From: Streptomyces violascens
GTDB taxonomy: Bacteria; Actinomycetota; Actinomycetes; Streptomycetales; Streptomycetaceae
DNA length: 45,457 nt
Assembly: GCF_014649955.1 (NCBI RefSeq)
Contig: NZ_BMUA01000041.1
Coordinates: forward strand, 1-45,457
Direction: 5' to 3'
Below the pieces are notes generated by a model. That model worked only from the letters and a program-made list of their open reading frames with translations, did no database searches and had not been told where the DNA came from. A program made the translations under genes and the position numbers. Numbering within the stretch: position 1 is the first letter of the stretch; every line of letters starts with the position of its first letter. This document shows, in pieces, positions 26,072 to 33,647 of the stretch.

Positions 26072-26671
26072 TTGGCCCGCCAGGCGTACGCCGCCTGGGC
26101 TCAGGGTGACCGTGCTGCCGCCCGCGCCTTCGCTGACGTCGCGCGCGTCTACGCCTGCCGTGCCGAACGAGCGGACCACACGGCCGCACGCTTGGACCTG
26201 GCCACCGCCCAACTCAGGGCGGATACCGCACGCGCCGAGGCCGCCGACGGCTATGCGCGGCTCACCCCGCGTCAGCGCTCGGCGCGCCGGGTGGCGCGCA
26301 TGCTGCTGGCCTCACAACCGGACACGCCGGCAGACAAGATCGAGCAAGAGGCCGTGCCGCTGACCACGGTCAGGGAACGGCTCGACGTCTCCCAGAGCAC
26401 TGCGTCCGAGATCCGCAAGGAGGCGATGGCTCTGCTGCTGTCCGAGTACAGCCACCAGGAAGCCGCAGCCGATGCATCCTACGAGCCCGAGCCCAAGTGC
26501 CCGACTCCTACGCCGGCCGGCGGCCAACGACTGCCGACCCGAGGTCGGCACCGCCTGCGCGTACGGGCTAGGGCGTTTCGTTTGGATCAGCCGGCGGTTG
26601 GTCCGGGTGCGTCGTTGACTGGCGCGCGGGGGCGCATCGAGCCGTTACTTCGCATGCGGGCGCGTCGATAG
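26072..26671 (+). CDS. Hypothetical helical protein, both ends altered by IS sequences
   Basis: Reading from TTG at 26072 (the frame is open further back), residues 1-135 look genuine: AYAAWAQGDRAAARAFADVA, ERADHTAARLDLATAQLRAD, YARLTPRQRSARRVARMLLA, TTVRERLDVSQSTASEIRKE. The last segment resembles a helix-turn-helix, so a DNA-binding role is possible. The 5' side abuts an IS5 remnant and the last ~30 codons (from 26568) are the start of another IS5 end, so neither start nor stop is likely original. I do not recognise the family. Confidence 0.45.
   Translation: MARQAYAAWAQGDRAAARAFADVARVYACRAERADHTAARLDLATAQLRADTARAEAADGYARLTPRQRSARRVARMLLASQPDTPADKIEQEAVPLTTVRERLDVSQSTASEIRKEAMALLLSEYSHQEAAADASYEPEPKCPTPTPAGGQRLPTRGRHRLRVRARAFRLDQPAVGPGASLTGARGRIEPLLRMRARR
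26568..26655 (+). mobile_element. 5' end remnant of an IS5-family element
   Basis: From CTAG at 26568 the sequence GGGCGTTTCGTTTGGATCA and the following ~65 bases align at roughly 80 percent with the left end and transposase start of the complete element at 33644 (same LTDA..ARIEPLL reading). The similarity then stops. It is a truncated copy of that element type. Confidence 0.7.
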
Positions 26672-26805
26672 GCCGTATCGCATGCTGGGGCAAGGCAACG
26701 TGCCGCCCCCGTTCATGCTCACCCCTGCTAGCGCAGGCGTCGGTCCGCTGCACTGAGGCTGACGCCGACGGGCGAACGCTGCATGGACACCTGTGGCCGA
26801 AATAG

Positions 26806-26825
26806 GATCACTCGTTCGAGCGATC
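26806..26825. promoter_or_regulatory. Imperfect palindrome upstream of gcvH
   Basis: GATCACTCGT (26806-26815) and TCGAGCGATC (26816-26825) match as an inverted repeat in 8 of 10 positions, about 85 bases before the gcvH start and the only dyad noticed in that leader. An operator role is inference. Confidence 0.3.
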
Positions 26826-26908
26826 TGCCTCCTGGCTGCACTGGCCCTCGGGCATGCTGGTGATCGTCGGCGCGACCGGTCGGCACGCCAACGACGTCAG
26901 GAGCTCCT

Positions 26909-27307
26909 ATGTCGGATATCCCTTCTCAGCTGAAGTACACCAAGGACCACGACTGGATACAGGTGAACACCAACGGCACGGCCCGTACCGGCCTTACCTC
27001 GTACGCCGTGGAGCAACTCGGTGACATCACCCTCGTGAACATCGATGTCAAACCGGGACAACGGGTCACCGCAGGCCGGGCGTACGGCACGATCGAGTCC
27101 GTAAAGACACTCTCAGACATCTTCACGCCCCTCAGTGGCTCCGTCGTCGCAGTGAATACAGACCTGGAGAACCGCCCGGAACAGGTCAACGACGAGCCGT
27201 ACGGCAAGGGGTGGACCCTGGAAATCAAGTTCGACGACGCTTCTGAGCTGGACAGCCTCCTGACCGCCGAGGCATACGCGGAACTCCTCAAGACGGCAGC
27301 CCACTAG
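26909..27307 (+). CDS. gcvH: Glycine cleavage system H protein
   Basis: 132 residues, full family length. Lipoyl-carrier protein that shuttles the aminomethyl group between the P, T and L proteins of the glycine cleavage system in the cytoplasm. The lipoylated lysine (about residue 66) lies in IESVKTLSDIFTPLSG. LKYTKDHDWIQV and WTLEIKF are further family signatures. RBS aggag lies 8 bases upstream of ATG 26909. It is a stand-alone copy without gcvP or gcvT nearby, so it may be an accessory paralogue. Its TAG stop overlaps the CTAG that begins an IS5-type end. Confidence 0.92.
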   Translation: MSDIPSQLKYTKDHDWIQVNTNGTARTGLTSYAVEQLGDITLVNIDVKPGQRVTAGRAYGTIESVKTLSDIFTPLSGSVVAVNTDLENRPEQVNDEPYGKGWTLEIKFDDASELDSLLTAEAYAELLKTAAH

Positions 27308-27386
27308 GGCGTGTCCGGTGGGTCGGCATGCCCTAGGTGTTCCCGCACCGAAAACGCGGAGCGCGTGGCGCACCGGCGAATCCTTT

Positions 27387-27401
27387 TGCGTAAATTACGC
27401 A
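27387..27401. promoter_or_regulatory. Perfect palindrome upstream of the cupredoxin gene
   Basis: TGCGTAA, one central A, TTACGCA: a perfect 7-bp inverted repeat in an A/T-rich pocket about 100 bases before the cupredoxin start. A regulator site is likely; the regulator is unknown. Confidence 0.45.
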
Positions 27402-27418
27402 CGCGACCCCTGCTTAGG

Positions 27419-27450
27419 ATTGACGGCGAGGTTTAGTATTGACGGTGAGG
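27419..27450 (+). promoter_or_regulatory. Two 13-bp direct repeats upstream of the cupredoxin gene
   Basis: ATTGACGGCGAGG (27419-27431) and ATTGACGGTGAGG (27438-27450) differ at one base and are spaced 19 bp apart, close to two helical turns. They may be tandem binding sites for an activator or sigma-factor -35-like elements. They lie ~55-85 bases before the ATG. Confidence 0.45.
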
Positions 27451-27503
27451 GTGGTCCCTGTGTAGCCCCTGTATCACCAGGGGCAGGCCCGAGGAGGAGT
27501 GCA

Positions 27504-27851
27504 ATGAAAAGGCGCGGATCCATCCTGGCGGCGCTGGCGAGCATGGCCGTACTGACCGCCGCACCGGCGTCGTTCGCAACTCCGCACGCTCCAGCGGCGA
27601 CCGCGCAGGTTGCGATCGCCAACTTCGCCTTCTCGCCCGCGACGCTGAACATCAGCCGCGGCACCACGGTGACCTGGACCAATCAAGATTCGGATCCACA
27701 CACGGTCACCAGCACCGATTCCGGCGGTCCGCTCAACTCGCCGATGCTCAGCCAGAGCGATACCTACAGCTTCACCTTCAACTCTGCCGGTACGTTCAGC
27801 TACATCTGCACGGTCCACCCGGCCATGCAGGGCACCGTCGTGGTGAGCTGA
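27504..27851 (+). CDS. Secreted cupredoxin (plastocyanin/azurin-like)
   Basis: 115 residues from ATG 27504 with a GAGGAGGAG ribosome-binding site. Signal peptide MKRRGSILAALASMAVLTAA with cleavage near SFAT. The mature domain has the type 1 copper ligands: His in DSDPHTVTS, then Cys, His and Met in YICTVHPAMQGTVVV. It is a single-domain blue-copper or copper-chaperone protein outside the membrane. It is isolated from other copper genes and bounded by IS5-type ends. The promoter region carries a palindrome and a pair of direct repeats. Confidence 0.88.
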   Translation: MKRRGSILAALASMAVLTAAPASFATPHAPAATAQVAIANFAFSPATLNISRGTTVTWTNQDSDPHTVTSTDSGGPLNSPMLSQSDTYSFTFNSAGTFSYICTVHPAMQGTVVVS

Positions 27852-27880
27852 GAAGCCTCCAGGGGCTGTCCGGCAGGTCT

Positions 27881-28090
27881 TCACCGAAGCCGTAGCCGGA
27901 TTGCACCGAGGGTAACCGTGCCCAGGAAGACATACGCGCGCGTCGCCACTGCCCCGAAGCCCTTGAGTGCGTTGACGGGGCCGTTCGACCCTCGTTCCTG
28001 CGGGCATACCGGACCCGGCGTCACACGCTGATAGCGGACAGCCGGTGCCCGGCATGAAGACAGGGCCCTCCGCGCATTTGCAGCATGCAC
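27881..28090 (-). pseudogene. IS5-family transposase, C-terminal remnant
   Basis: The end of this frame reads NALKGFGAVATRAYVFLGTV and then TLGAIRLRLR, matching the C-terminal consensus (lineage-specific INRLK, RAVATRYDK, AYVFLGTVTLAA) of a Streptomyces IS5 group with small deletions, including loss of the RYDK segment. The N-terminal and catalytic parts are missing, leaving an IS shell of ~365 bp. Confidence 0.65.
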
Positions 28091-28243
28091 TCAAGATCAG
28101 GTGTCACACGACACCCTGCGGAGCGAGTCGGCCGCTCGGGCGCTCAGAACCGATCTTCATGGGCAGGCGATCGGACGAGGCACCAACGATGGCGGCCACG
28201 CGACCCACCGGACACGCTCTAGGGCCTGTTGTGAAAGTGCTGG

Positions 28244-29116
28244 TCACAGCCACTCGTTGATGGCTGCGACGAGGACGGTGGCTTTATGGCGAACGGTGAG
28301 TTTGTCGTAACGAGTAGCCACGGCTCGGTGCCTTTTGAGGCGATTGATTCCGCACTCGACAGCGTGCCGCTCGCGGTAGTCGGCCTTGTCGAACTTCGGC
28401 GGGCGGCCTCCGCGGGAGCCGAGCTTCTTGCGGTTGCGGATCTGGTCACGCTTCTCCGGGATCGTGCAGCGGATCCTGTGTCTGCGCAGGTAAGCGCGGT
28501 TCTTCCGTGAGCCGTAGGCTCTGTCCGCGCGGACTTTGTCCGGGCGCTTGCGAGGGCGTCGGGCCGATACGCGGGACCCGGATGTTCTCCAGGACCGGTT
28601 CGAACTGCGGTGTGTCCCCGCGCTGCCCGCCGGTGATCACGACAGACATGGGCTTCTGTCCCTGCTCGACCGAGAGGTGGAGCTTGGTGGTCAGGCCCCC
28701 CGCGAGCGTCCGAGGCCGTGGTCGTCTGGCTCGGTCTCGATGCCGCCGGGCGACTCCTTCTGGAGATCCCCCTTTTCGCCGCCCCGGCGGGCGTGCTGGT
28801 GGGCCCGGCATACGGGAGAGTCGACGCTGATGCCCCAAGTGATCAGGTCCTTCGCGTCGGCCTGGCCCTGCAGCTGGTTAAAGATGCACTTCCAGGTGCC
28901 GTCCCGCTGCCAGCGCCGGAACAAGTCATAGGCCCGGTCCCACGGCTCATATCGGTCCGGCACATCACGCCACGGGGCGCCAGTCCGGGTCCGCCACCGT
29001 ATGCCGTCTATCAACTGCCGCCTCGTCCATACAGGCGGACGGCCCGGCTTCTTTCCCTTCGGCAGCAACGGGGCAAGCCGGGCCCACTGGCTATTCGTCA
29101 GATCTCCCCGCCCCAT
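28244..29116 (-). pseudogene. IS5-family transposase, two or more frameshifts
   Basis: From ATG 29116: DLTNSQWARLAPLLPKGKKP, RRQLIDGIRWRTRTGAPWRD, WGISVDSPVCRAHQHA (first DDE Asp). A shift near 28700-28830 moves to LTTKLHLSVEQGQKPMSVVI and PQFEPVLENIRVPRIG. Another shift near 28540 leads to the last part (RADRAYGSRKNRAYLRRH, RRAVATRYDK-like, ending AAINEWL and TGA at 28244-28246). The order and length fit a full transposase. Indels lie in G/C runs. Confidence 0.8.
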
Positions 29117-29146
29117 GGAGTGATCACCGCAGATCTTGATCCACTT

Positions 29147-29767
29147 CTACGGCAGGTCCTCAGTGGCCGCGGCACCGCTGGGCCCGGCACCGACGAGTAC
29201 GGTGACTAGTCGCTCCGCCTGTTCGCGGGGGTCCTGCACGTCGGACCAGCTGGCCATCAGGAGGTGGTGGACGGTTCCGACGAGGGCGAGCGCGATCGAG
29301 GGGGTGTCGGTGCCGCCCGGGAGGCGTCCGAGCCGCTGTTCGGCGTCCAGATAGGCAGCGATCGCGCCCTGGATCGCGGTGAAGCCCGGCGCGCCGGCCT
29401 CCAGCGCCTGGCGAATCCGGAGGGAGGCAGCGGGGCGGGTCATGGCCAGGCCGATGACTGCGGGGTCCAGAGAGTTCAGGAGCGCGAGCGCGACCGTGAG
29501 GAGGTTGTCGGCCACCGTGGTCTGACCTGCTCGCGCAGGGAGCCCACCGGCCTGTCGCGCGGTGCGCGCGAACCGATCCAGGACCAGCTCGGCGACGAAC
29601 TCGTCCAGGCCGTCGAAATGCGCGTGCAGCAGCCCCTTGGCGCAGGCCGCCTCGCCGGTGATCGCTCTGCTGGTCAGGGCGGCCGGGCCTTCTCGGGCCA
29701 GGACCCGTTCGGCGGCGTCGAAGAGCCGTTCGCGAAGGTCGGGGATTGCTACTCCACGCGGTGACAT
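29147..29767 (-). CDS. TetR-family regulator of the adjacent methyltransferase
   Basis: 206 residues from ATG 29767, preceded by GGAGAGG (the upstream in-frame ATG at 29797 lacks a site). The N-terminal helix-turn-helix covers LRERLFDAAERVLAREGPAA, LTSRAITGEAACAKGLLHAH and FDGLDEFVAELVLDRF; the rest is an all-helical ligand-binding domain. Two palindromic operators fill the gap to the divergent methyltransferase gene, so it very probably represses both. The inducing ligand is unknown. Confidence 0.88.
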   Translation of the reverse strand: MSPRGVAIPDLRERLFDAAERVLAREGPAALTSRAITGEAACAKGLLHAHFDGLDEFVAELVLDRFARTARQAGGLPARAGQTTVADNLLTVALALLNSLDPAVIGLAMTRPAASLRIRQALEAGAPGFTAIQGAIAAYLDAEQRLGRLPGGTDTPSIALALVGTVHHLLMASWSDVQDPREQAERLVTVLVGAGPSGAAATEDLP

Positions 29768-29830
29768 AGGCCTCTCCTGGTACGGGTCGTACGGCATTGC
29801 GGCCCACTCCGGCGCACAAGGGATTGCCAG

Positions 29831-29869
29831 TATGGGCGCACGCCCATAGTGTTTGGGCGCGCGCCCATA
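29831..29869. promoter_or_regulatory. Two tandem TetR operators
   Basis: TATGGGCGCACGCCCATA (29831-29848) and TTTGGGCGCGCGCCCATA (29852-29869) are near-perfect 18-bp palindromes of the same type, 21 bp centre to centre (two helical turns), placed midway between the divergent TetR and methyltransferase starts. This is the classic layout for cooperative binding of two TetR dimers. Confidence 0.85.
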
Positions 29870-29908
29870 CTAGTTCCAGCAAGCACCGCATCCAGCAGGA
29901 GGCCCCGC

Positions 29909-30754
29909 ATGCAACACATCGTCAACACCGACCAGGCACAAGCGTGGAACGGGTACGAGGGCAACCACTGGGCCCAAAACCAGGACCGCTGGGACGCCGT
30001 GAACGCCGGCTTCAACGAACCCCTGCTCGCCGCCGCCGCGATCCAAGAGCGCGACCGCGTCCTGGACATTGGATGCGGAACCGGGTTCACAACCCGACTG
30101 GCCGCACGCCGGGCCCGAAACGGCCAGGTCCTGGGCCTGGACCTGTCGGCACCGATGCTGGCGCGCGCACGCGAGACCGCGCAGCGCGAAGACATCCCCA
30201 ACGTGGCCTTCGAGCAAGGAGACGCACAGGCCCACGCCTTTGAGCCAGGCGCGTTCGACATCGCGATCAGCCGCTTCGGAGTGATGTTCTTCGCCGACCC
30301 CGTTGCCGCCTTCACCAACATCCGGCACGCCTTGCGCCCCGGGGGCCGCACGGCGTTCATCTGCGCGGCCGGAGCCGAGGGCAACGAGTGGCTTCAGGCC
30401 GTCGCGGCACTGCGCGACATCCTGCCCGTCGGAGAATTCGGCGCACCAGGAAGCCCGGGGATGTTCGCCCTGGCGGACCCGGACCGCACCGGCGAGATAC
30501 TGTCCGCCGCCGGATTCGAGCACATCGACGTCGTGCGCATGGACGCGTACGGGACGTGGGGCCAGAACGCCGCCGACGCTGCCGCCTTCCTGCTGACCTC
30601 CGGCCCCGGACGCCACCTGACCAGCCAGGTCGAACAACAGGTCCAAGACCGCGCCCGCCAGACACTCACAGACATCCTCGGCATCCACGAGGAGAACGGT
30701 GCACTGCGGCTGCGCACCCCTGCCTGGCTGGTCACCGCCAACCGCCCGAAGTAG
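29909..30754 (+). CDS. Class I SAM-dependent methyltransferase
   Basis: 281 residues from ATG 29909 with AGGAGG 7 bases before it. The Rossmann methyltransferase motifs are VLDIGCGTGFTTRLAARRA (SAM binding), GLDLSAPMLARARE, VAFEQGDAQAHAFEPGAFDI and the post-motif RPGGRTAFIC. It resembles UbiE/Methyltransf_11-type enzymes that act on small molecules. Divergent from, and apparently repressed by, the TetR-family regulator, a pairing often seen in drug- or metabolite-responsive modification. The substrate is unknown. Confidence 0.85.
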   Translation: MQHIVNTDQAQAWNGYEGNHWAQNQDRWDAVNAGFNEPLLAAAAIQERDRVLDIGCGTGFTTRLAARRARNGQVLGLDLSAPMLARARETAQREDIPNVAFEQGDAQAHAFEPGAFDIAISRFGVMFFADPVAAFTNIRHALRPGGRTAFICAAGAEGNEWLQAVAALRDILPVGEFGAPGSPGMFALADPDRTGEILSAAGFEHIDVVRMDAYGTWGQNAADAAAFLLTSGPGRHLTSQVEQQVQDRARQTLTDILGIHEENGALRLRTPAWLVTANRPK

Positions 30755-30882
30755 CCGGGCCCGGCCGACTGGCTCGCCCAGCCGCAACAGCCAGGTCACT
30801 TCGCTTCGAGACCAACGCTGGTCACAGTCATCAACGAGTCACTGTGACCAGCACTTTCACAACACGCCCTAGGGAGACGCGT

Positions 30883-32420
30883 TCAGCGGCGGTACATCGT
30901 GTGGAGGGTGCCGTTGTGGGAAACCAGGACGGGCATGTCGGCCACGGTCGGTATCTCGGTGGTGAGTGGCACCTGAGCGAAGCCGTCCGCGTTGCCGTGG
31001 TAGCAGCGCAGTCGGTTGTCGTTGTCGCGTACCGCGAGCCAGACCTCGTTGTTGTGGGTGGTGATCGAGGGGGCGGACCGGCCCTCCCAGCCCGAGGGCA
31101 GCGGCACGCTCGCCCATGCGCCCCACGAGGTCTGGTAGCCGATGTGGATCTTGTTGTCGGACGTGCGGCGCGCGACCCACGGCCTGTCGGTGGGCGTGGC
31201 CATGGGGAAGCCCTCGGCCGCCGTCCAGTCGGATACGTGCGAGGCAGTGCCGTTGGGCCACACTTCCCAGTTGGAGGTGGCCTTGTAGAGCACCTTGCCG
31301 TCCCCGCCCCGGTGACCGGCCACCAGGCGGTTGTTGATGTCGCTCGCCATGGCCGGGGCGTCGTTGGTGTGCACGTACGGAATCGTGACGGGCTCGTTCC
31401 ACTGCCCGGTCAGCCAGGCGTACCGGGTGACCTTCTGTGAGCCGTCCAGTGCGGTGAAGGTCATGTACAGATTGTTGCCGTGGACGGTCAGGGCGGGCTG
31501 ATGGTCGCTGGTGAATTCGCGGATCTGGACGGGGCGGAGCCAGACGCCGTTTTCCAGGATGCTCCACATCAGCGCTCGATCGTCCGGGCGGATGTACATG
31601 GCGTGCAGCTTGCCTCTGTGGGAGGCCAGGGCCGGTGGCGAGGCGCTCTTCCATCCGAGAGCCACCGGTGCGTTCCAGGTGGAGCCGGCGCCGAGGCCGC
31701 GGAATTCCAGGGCCCCGGTGGGGAAGACCGGCCGCTCGCCGGTGTACTTCACGGTCAGGGCGTGGTGACCGTCACCGTCGAACTCCCAGACGTCTTCCTG
31801 GCGCTGGTGAAAGGGTGACCAGGGCCCGGCGGTCGAGGATGATCGTCCGCGCACAGGAGAGGTCGTCGTGATTGCGGACCTGCTCCTTGAGGAAGATGAA
31901 GATCTTGGTGATCTCGAAGGCCAGGGACCACAGGTCAGTGGACGGGTGCTGGATGATGCCCAGGCCGAGGTCGATGAGCCACAGGGCGTCCACCATCTGC
32001 TGCAGTGCCCTGAACAGTGCGTCGTACCAGGGCGCGTTGCTCTGGTCGGCCTCCCACGCCGCTACAACCAGGCCCAGGCGCTCGGCGGCCGGGCCGTCGA
32101 AGACAACCTTGTTGTCGGCGGAGAAGGTGCGAGTGTCGCCCTCCTTGACGGCACCGAACTCCTGCGACATGTACACGGGAGCCTTGTGCTTGTCCGAGGA
32201 CGCCGCCGCCGTCCAGTAGATCTCGTCCTTGCCGCCCCACTGGTCGCCCACCGCCCGCCGGACGTAGAACTTCTCCAGCTGGAGGCCGGCCCGATAGGCC
32301 GGCACCTCCAGGTTCGGCTCCTCCGATGGCGCGGTGCTGAACACCGTCGCGCCGAACAGAGCGGCCCAGGCGTACGCACTGGCGCCACACGATGTCGCGG
32401 TCCGATACCACGAACGCCTC
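30883..32420 (-). pseudogene. Second lectin-like beta-propeller gene, truncated and frameshifted
   Basis: Paralogue of the gene at 495-2450. 31820-32385 reads FSTAPSEEPNLEVPAYRAGL, KDEIYWTAAASSDKHKAP and VVAAWEADQSNAPWYDALF, matching EIYW and WEAD blocks of the first copy. A one-base gain in the CCC/TTT run near 31815 shifts to 30883-31820, FHQRQEDVWEFDGDGHHALT and then ~50-residue propeller repeats (SPPALASHRGKLHAMYIRPD; APAMASDINNRLVAGHRGGD) ending LHTMYRR. A further shift near 32380 precedes WFEEAFVVSDRDIVWRQ. The N-terminal ~160 residues present in the first copy are missing. Probably inactive. Confidence 0.72.
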
Positions 32421-32515
32421 CTCGAACCAGCGGCCTGGGGCGGGTAGTTGGGCTGCTCCGCCCCAGTCTGCCCAGCCTTCCGTACTAGGCGCAGGGCACG
32501 TACAGGACGGAGCTG

Positions 32516-32653
32516 TAGGCCTGGGACACCAAGCGCAAGGCCTTCACCAACGACCTCACCCACTCCCAGCTCATCGCCGTCTCCGCCGCCTCCAACTGGT
32601 CCAAGGGCGACCAGACCCCCGACCAGTGGAAGCCCCCGCAAAAAGAGGCATAG
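32516..32653 (+). pseudogene. C-terminal remnant of a secreted HNH nuclease (DUF1524)
   Basis: Reads WDTKRKAFTNDLTHSQLIAV, SAASNWSKGDQTPDQWKPP and stops at 32651-32653. This matches the end of the GmrSD-C/DUF1524 HNH nucleases common as secreted proteins in Streptomyces (family: ...FANDL.P.LIAVS...N.SKGDQ.P..W.PP). The catalytic HNH start and signal peptide are missing. Confidence 0.65.
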
Positions 32654-32849
32654 GTGCGGCCGACATTGTGCGCCCGTGCTTCGTGTCGGTGCCGCGTGTT
32701 CTTTCTACGGGATGCGGATGCTTTCCAGCCGTTTCTTCCGGCTGGGGCCTTTGAGGGACTTTGGTCCCTCCAGAGTCAAGATCAAGTAAATGGATCATCA
32801 AGTGAACGGTGCTGATGCGCCGTCACTGAACCGACCCATAGGGGAACTT

Positions 32850-33365
32850 GTGTCCGTCATCGAATCACGCTCCTTAAAGACCGCCTGTGCCAGCCTCGTG
32901 GCCGCCGCACTAATCGCGACCGTGGCGCCTGCGGCCAACGCCGCCGAGCACACTGCCGTCGGCGGTCCGGGCGGCAGCGGTGAGGGGTTCGCCGTCAATG
33001 CGGCTGAGTGGGGCTACACCTACGAGGAGGCCGTCGAGGCGTTCAAGGACTCCGACGTCGTCCAGGTTGTCTGGGGCGAACTGCCGCCCGCCGGTGACGG
33101 GCGGATCCAGAAGCGCGGGGTCAGCTTCGGCTGGTACGTGTACATCACGCTCAGCCAGAGCCAGGCTCGCGCCATCCTCTTCGGGACCTCGGCCACCGCC
33201 GCGGGCATCATCGGAGTCATCACCGGCGGCATTGGCGGCGCCGTCGCTGCCGGTGTCTACTCCTACATAGCCAGCCTCGGCAGCGACAGCCTGAACAAGT
33301 GCAAGAAGGTCGAGATCCGCTTCAACTACGCGGGCAAGCTCGCCGGAGGGAAGTGCATCAAGTGA
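32850..33365 (+). CDS. Secreted protein with glycine-zipper hydrophobic segment (bacteriocin-like?)
   Basis: 171 residues from GTG 32850 with AGGGGAA upstream. The signal peptide (positive start, hydrophobic ACASLVAAALIATVAP, cleavage after ANAAE) is followed by a soluble region (AAEWGYTYEEAVEAFKDSDV, VVWGELPPAGDGRIQKRGVS) and a 33-residue Gly/Ala/Ile-rich segment (ATAAGIIGVITGGIGGAVAA) that looks membrane-inserting. It ends Lys-rich with two cysteines (NKCKK, GGKCIK) likely to form a disulfide. The next gene, 17 bases on, is a two-helix membrane protein. A pore-forming bacteriocin with immunity partner is one reading; a structural surface protein is another. I recognise no named family. Confidence 0.65.
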   Translation: MSVIESRSLKTACASLVAAALIATVAPAANAAEHTAVGGPGGSGEGFAVNAAEWGYTYEEAVEAFKDSDVVQVVWGELPPAGDGRIQKRGVSFGWYVYITLSQSQARAILFGTSATAAGIIGVITGGIGGAVAAGVYSYIASLGSDSLNKCKKVEIRFNYAGKLAGGKCIK

Positions 33366-33382
33366 ACCTAGGAGCCAACGGC

Positions 33383-33568
33383 ATGAAGACGCGCCCGGCG
33401 GTCGTCGGGATGCTGACCGCCATCATCGTCTTCTTCCTCGCCATGCTCATCACCACCCAACTCCGCTCCGACAGCAGTGAGCTGGGCGCCACGCTGCTCA
33501 CCTTCGCCGCCGTCGCCGTCCCCGGCGGCCTGCTCGCCTGGTGGCTCGCGGGACGCCCCCGCCGCTAA
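33383..33568 (+). CDS. Small two-helix membrane protein, partner of the secreted protein
   Basis: 61 residues from ATG 33383 with AGGAG 8 bases before it, 17 bases after the previous stop, so almost certainly co-transcribed. Two hydrophobic helices (AVVGMLTAIIVFFLAMLITT and ATLLTFAAVAVPGGLLAWWL) are joined by a short polar loop (QLRSDSSELG); the end is basic (AGRPRR). The size and topology are like many bacteriocin immunity proteins, but also like generic small membrane proteins. Its 3' side is followed directly by an IS5 element. Confidence 0.6.
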   Translation: MKTRPAVVGMLTAIIVFFLAMLITTQLRSDSSELGATLLTFAAVAVPGGLLAWWLAGRPRR

Positions 33569-33647
33569 CCCTCGCCCGGGCCCGGCCCCTCGGCCGGGCC
33601 CCGCTCGGCCAGGCTCCGTCGCCTCCGCCAGAATGCGGCACTGCTAG

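Larger units (their letters stand above)
27304..28222. mobile_element. Cassette bounded by inverted IS5-type ends, carrying a cupredoxin gene
   Basis: CTAGGGCGTGTCCGGTGGGT (start of 27304-27325) and the reverse complement of 28201-28222 agree in 21 of 22 positions, each bounded by CTAG. Inside are the cupredoxin gene and the 3' end of an IS5 transposase (27881-28090) running inward from the right. A degenerate third end (AGGGGCTGTCCGGCAGGTC, ~27860) suggests the right part is a shrunken IS copy, so the whole may be a composite or a mobile insertion cassette. Mobility as one unit is inference. Confidence 0.5.
28219..30872. mobile_element. Segment bounded by ~52-bp inverted IS5 ends, holding transposase, TetR and methyltransferase
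   Basis: The left end (28219-28270) and the reverse complement of the right end (30821-30872) share CTAG, then TGTTGTGAAAGTGCTGGTCA and further similarity, with about five differences in 52 bases. Each end is bounded by CTAG. Only the left end is attached to a transposase gene; the right end carries its last codons (VINESL and stop), so it is the 3' end of a second, mostly deleted copy in opposite orientation. The unit could move with transposase supplied by a related copy; this is inference. Confidence 0.5.
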
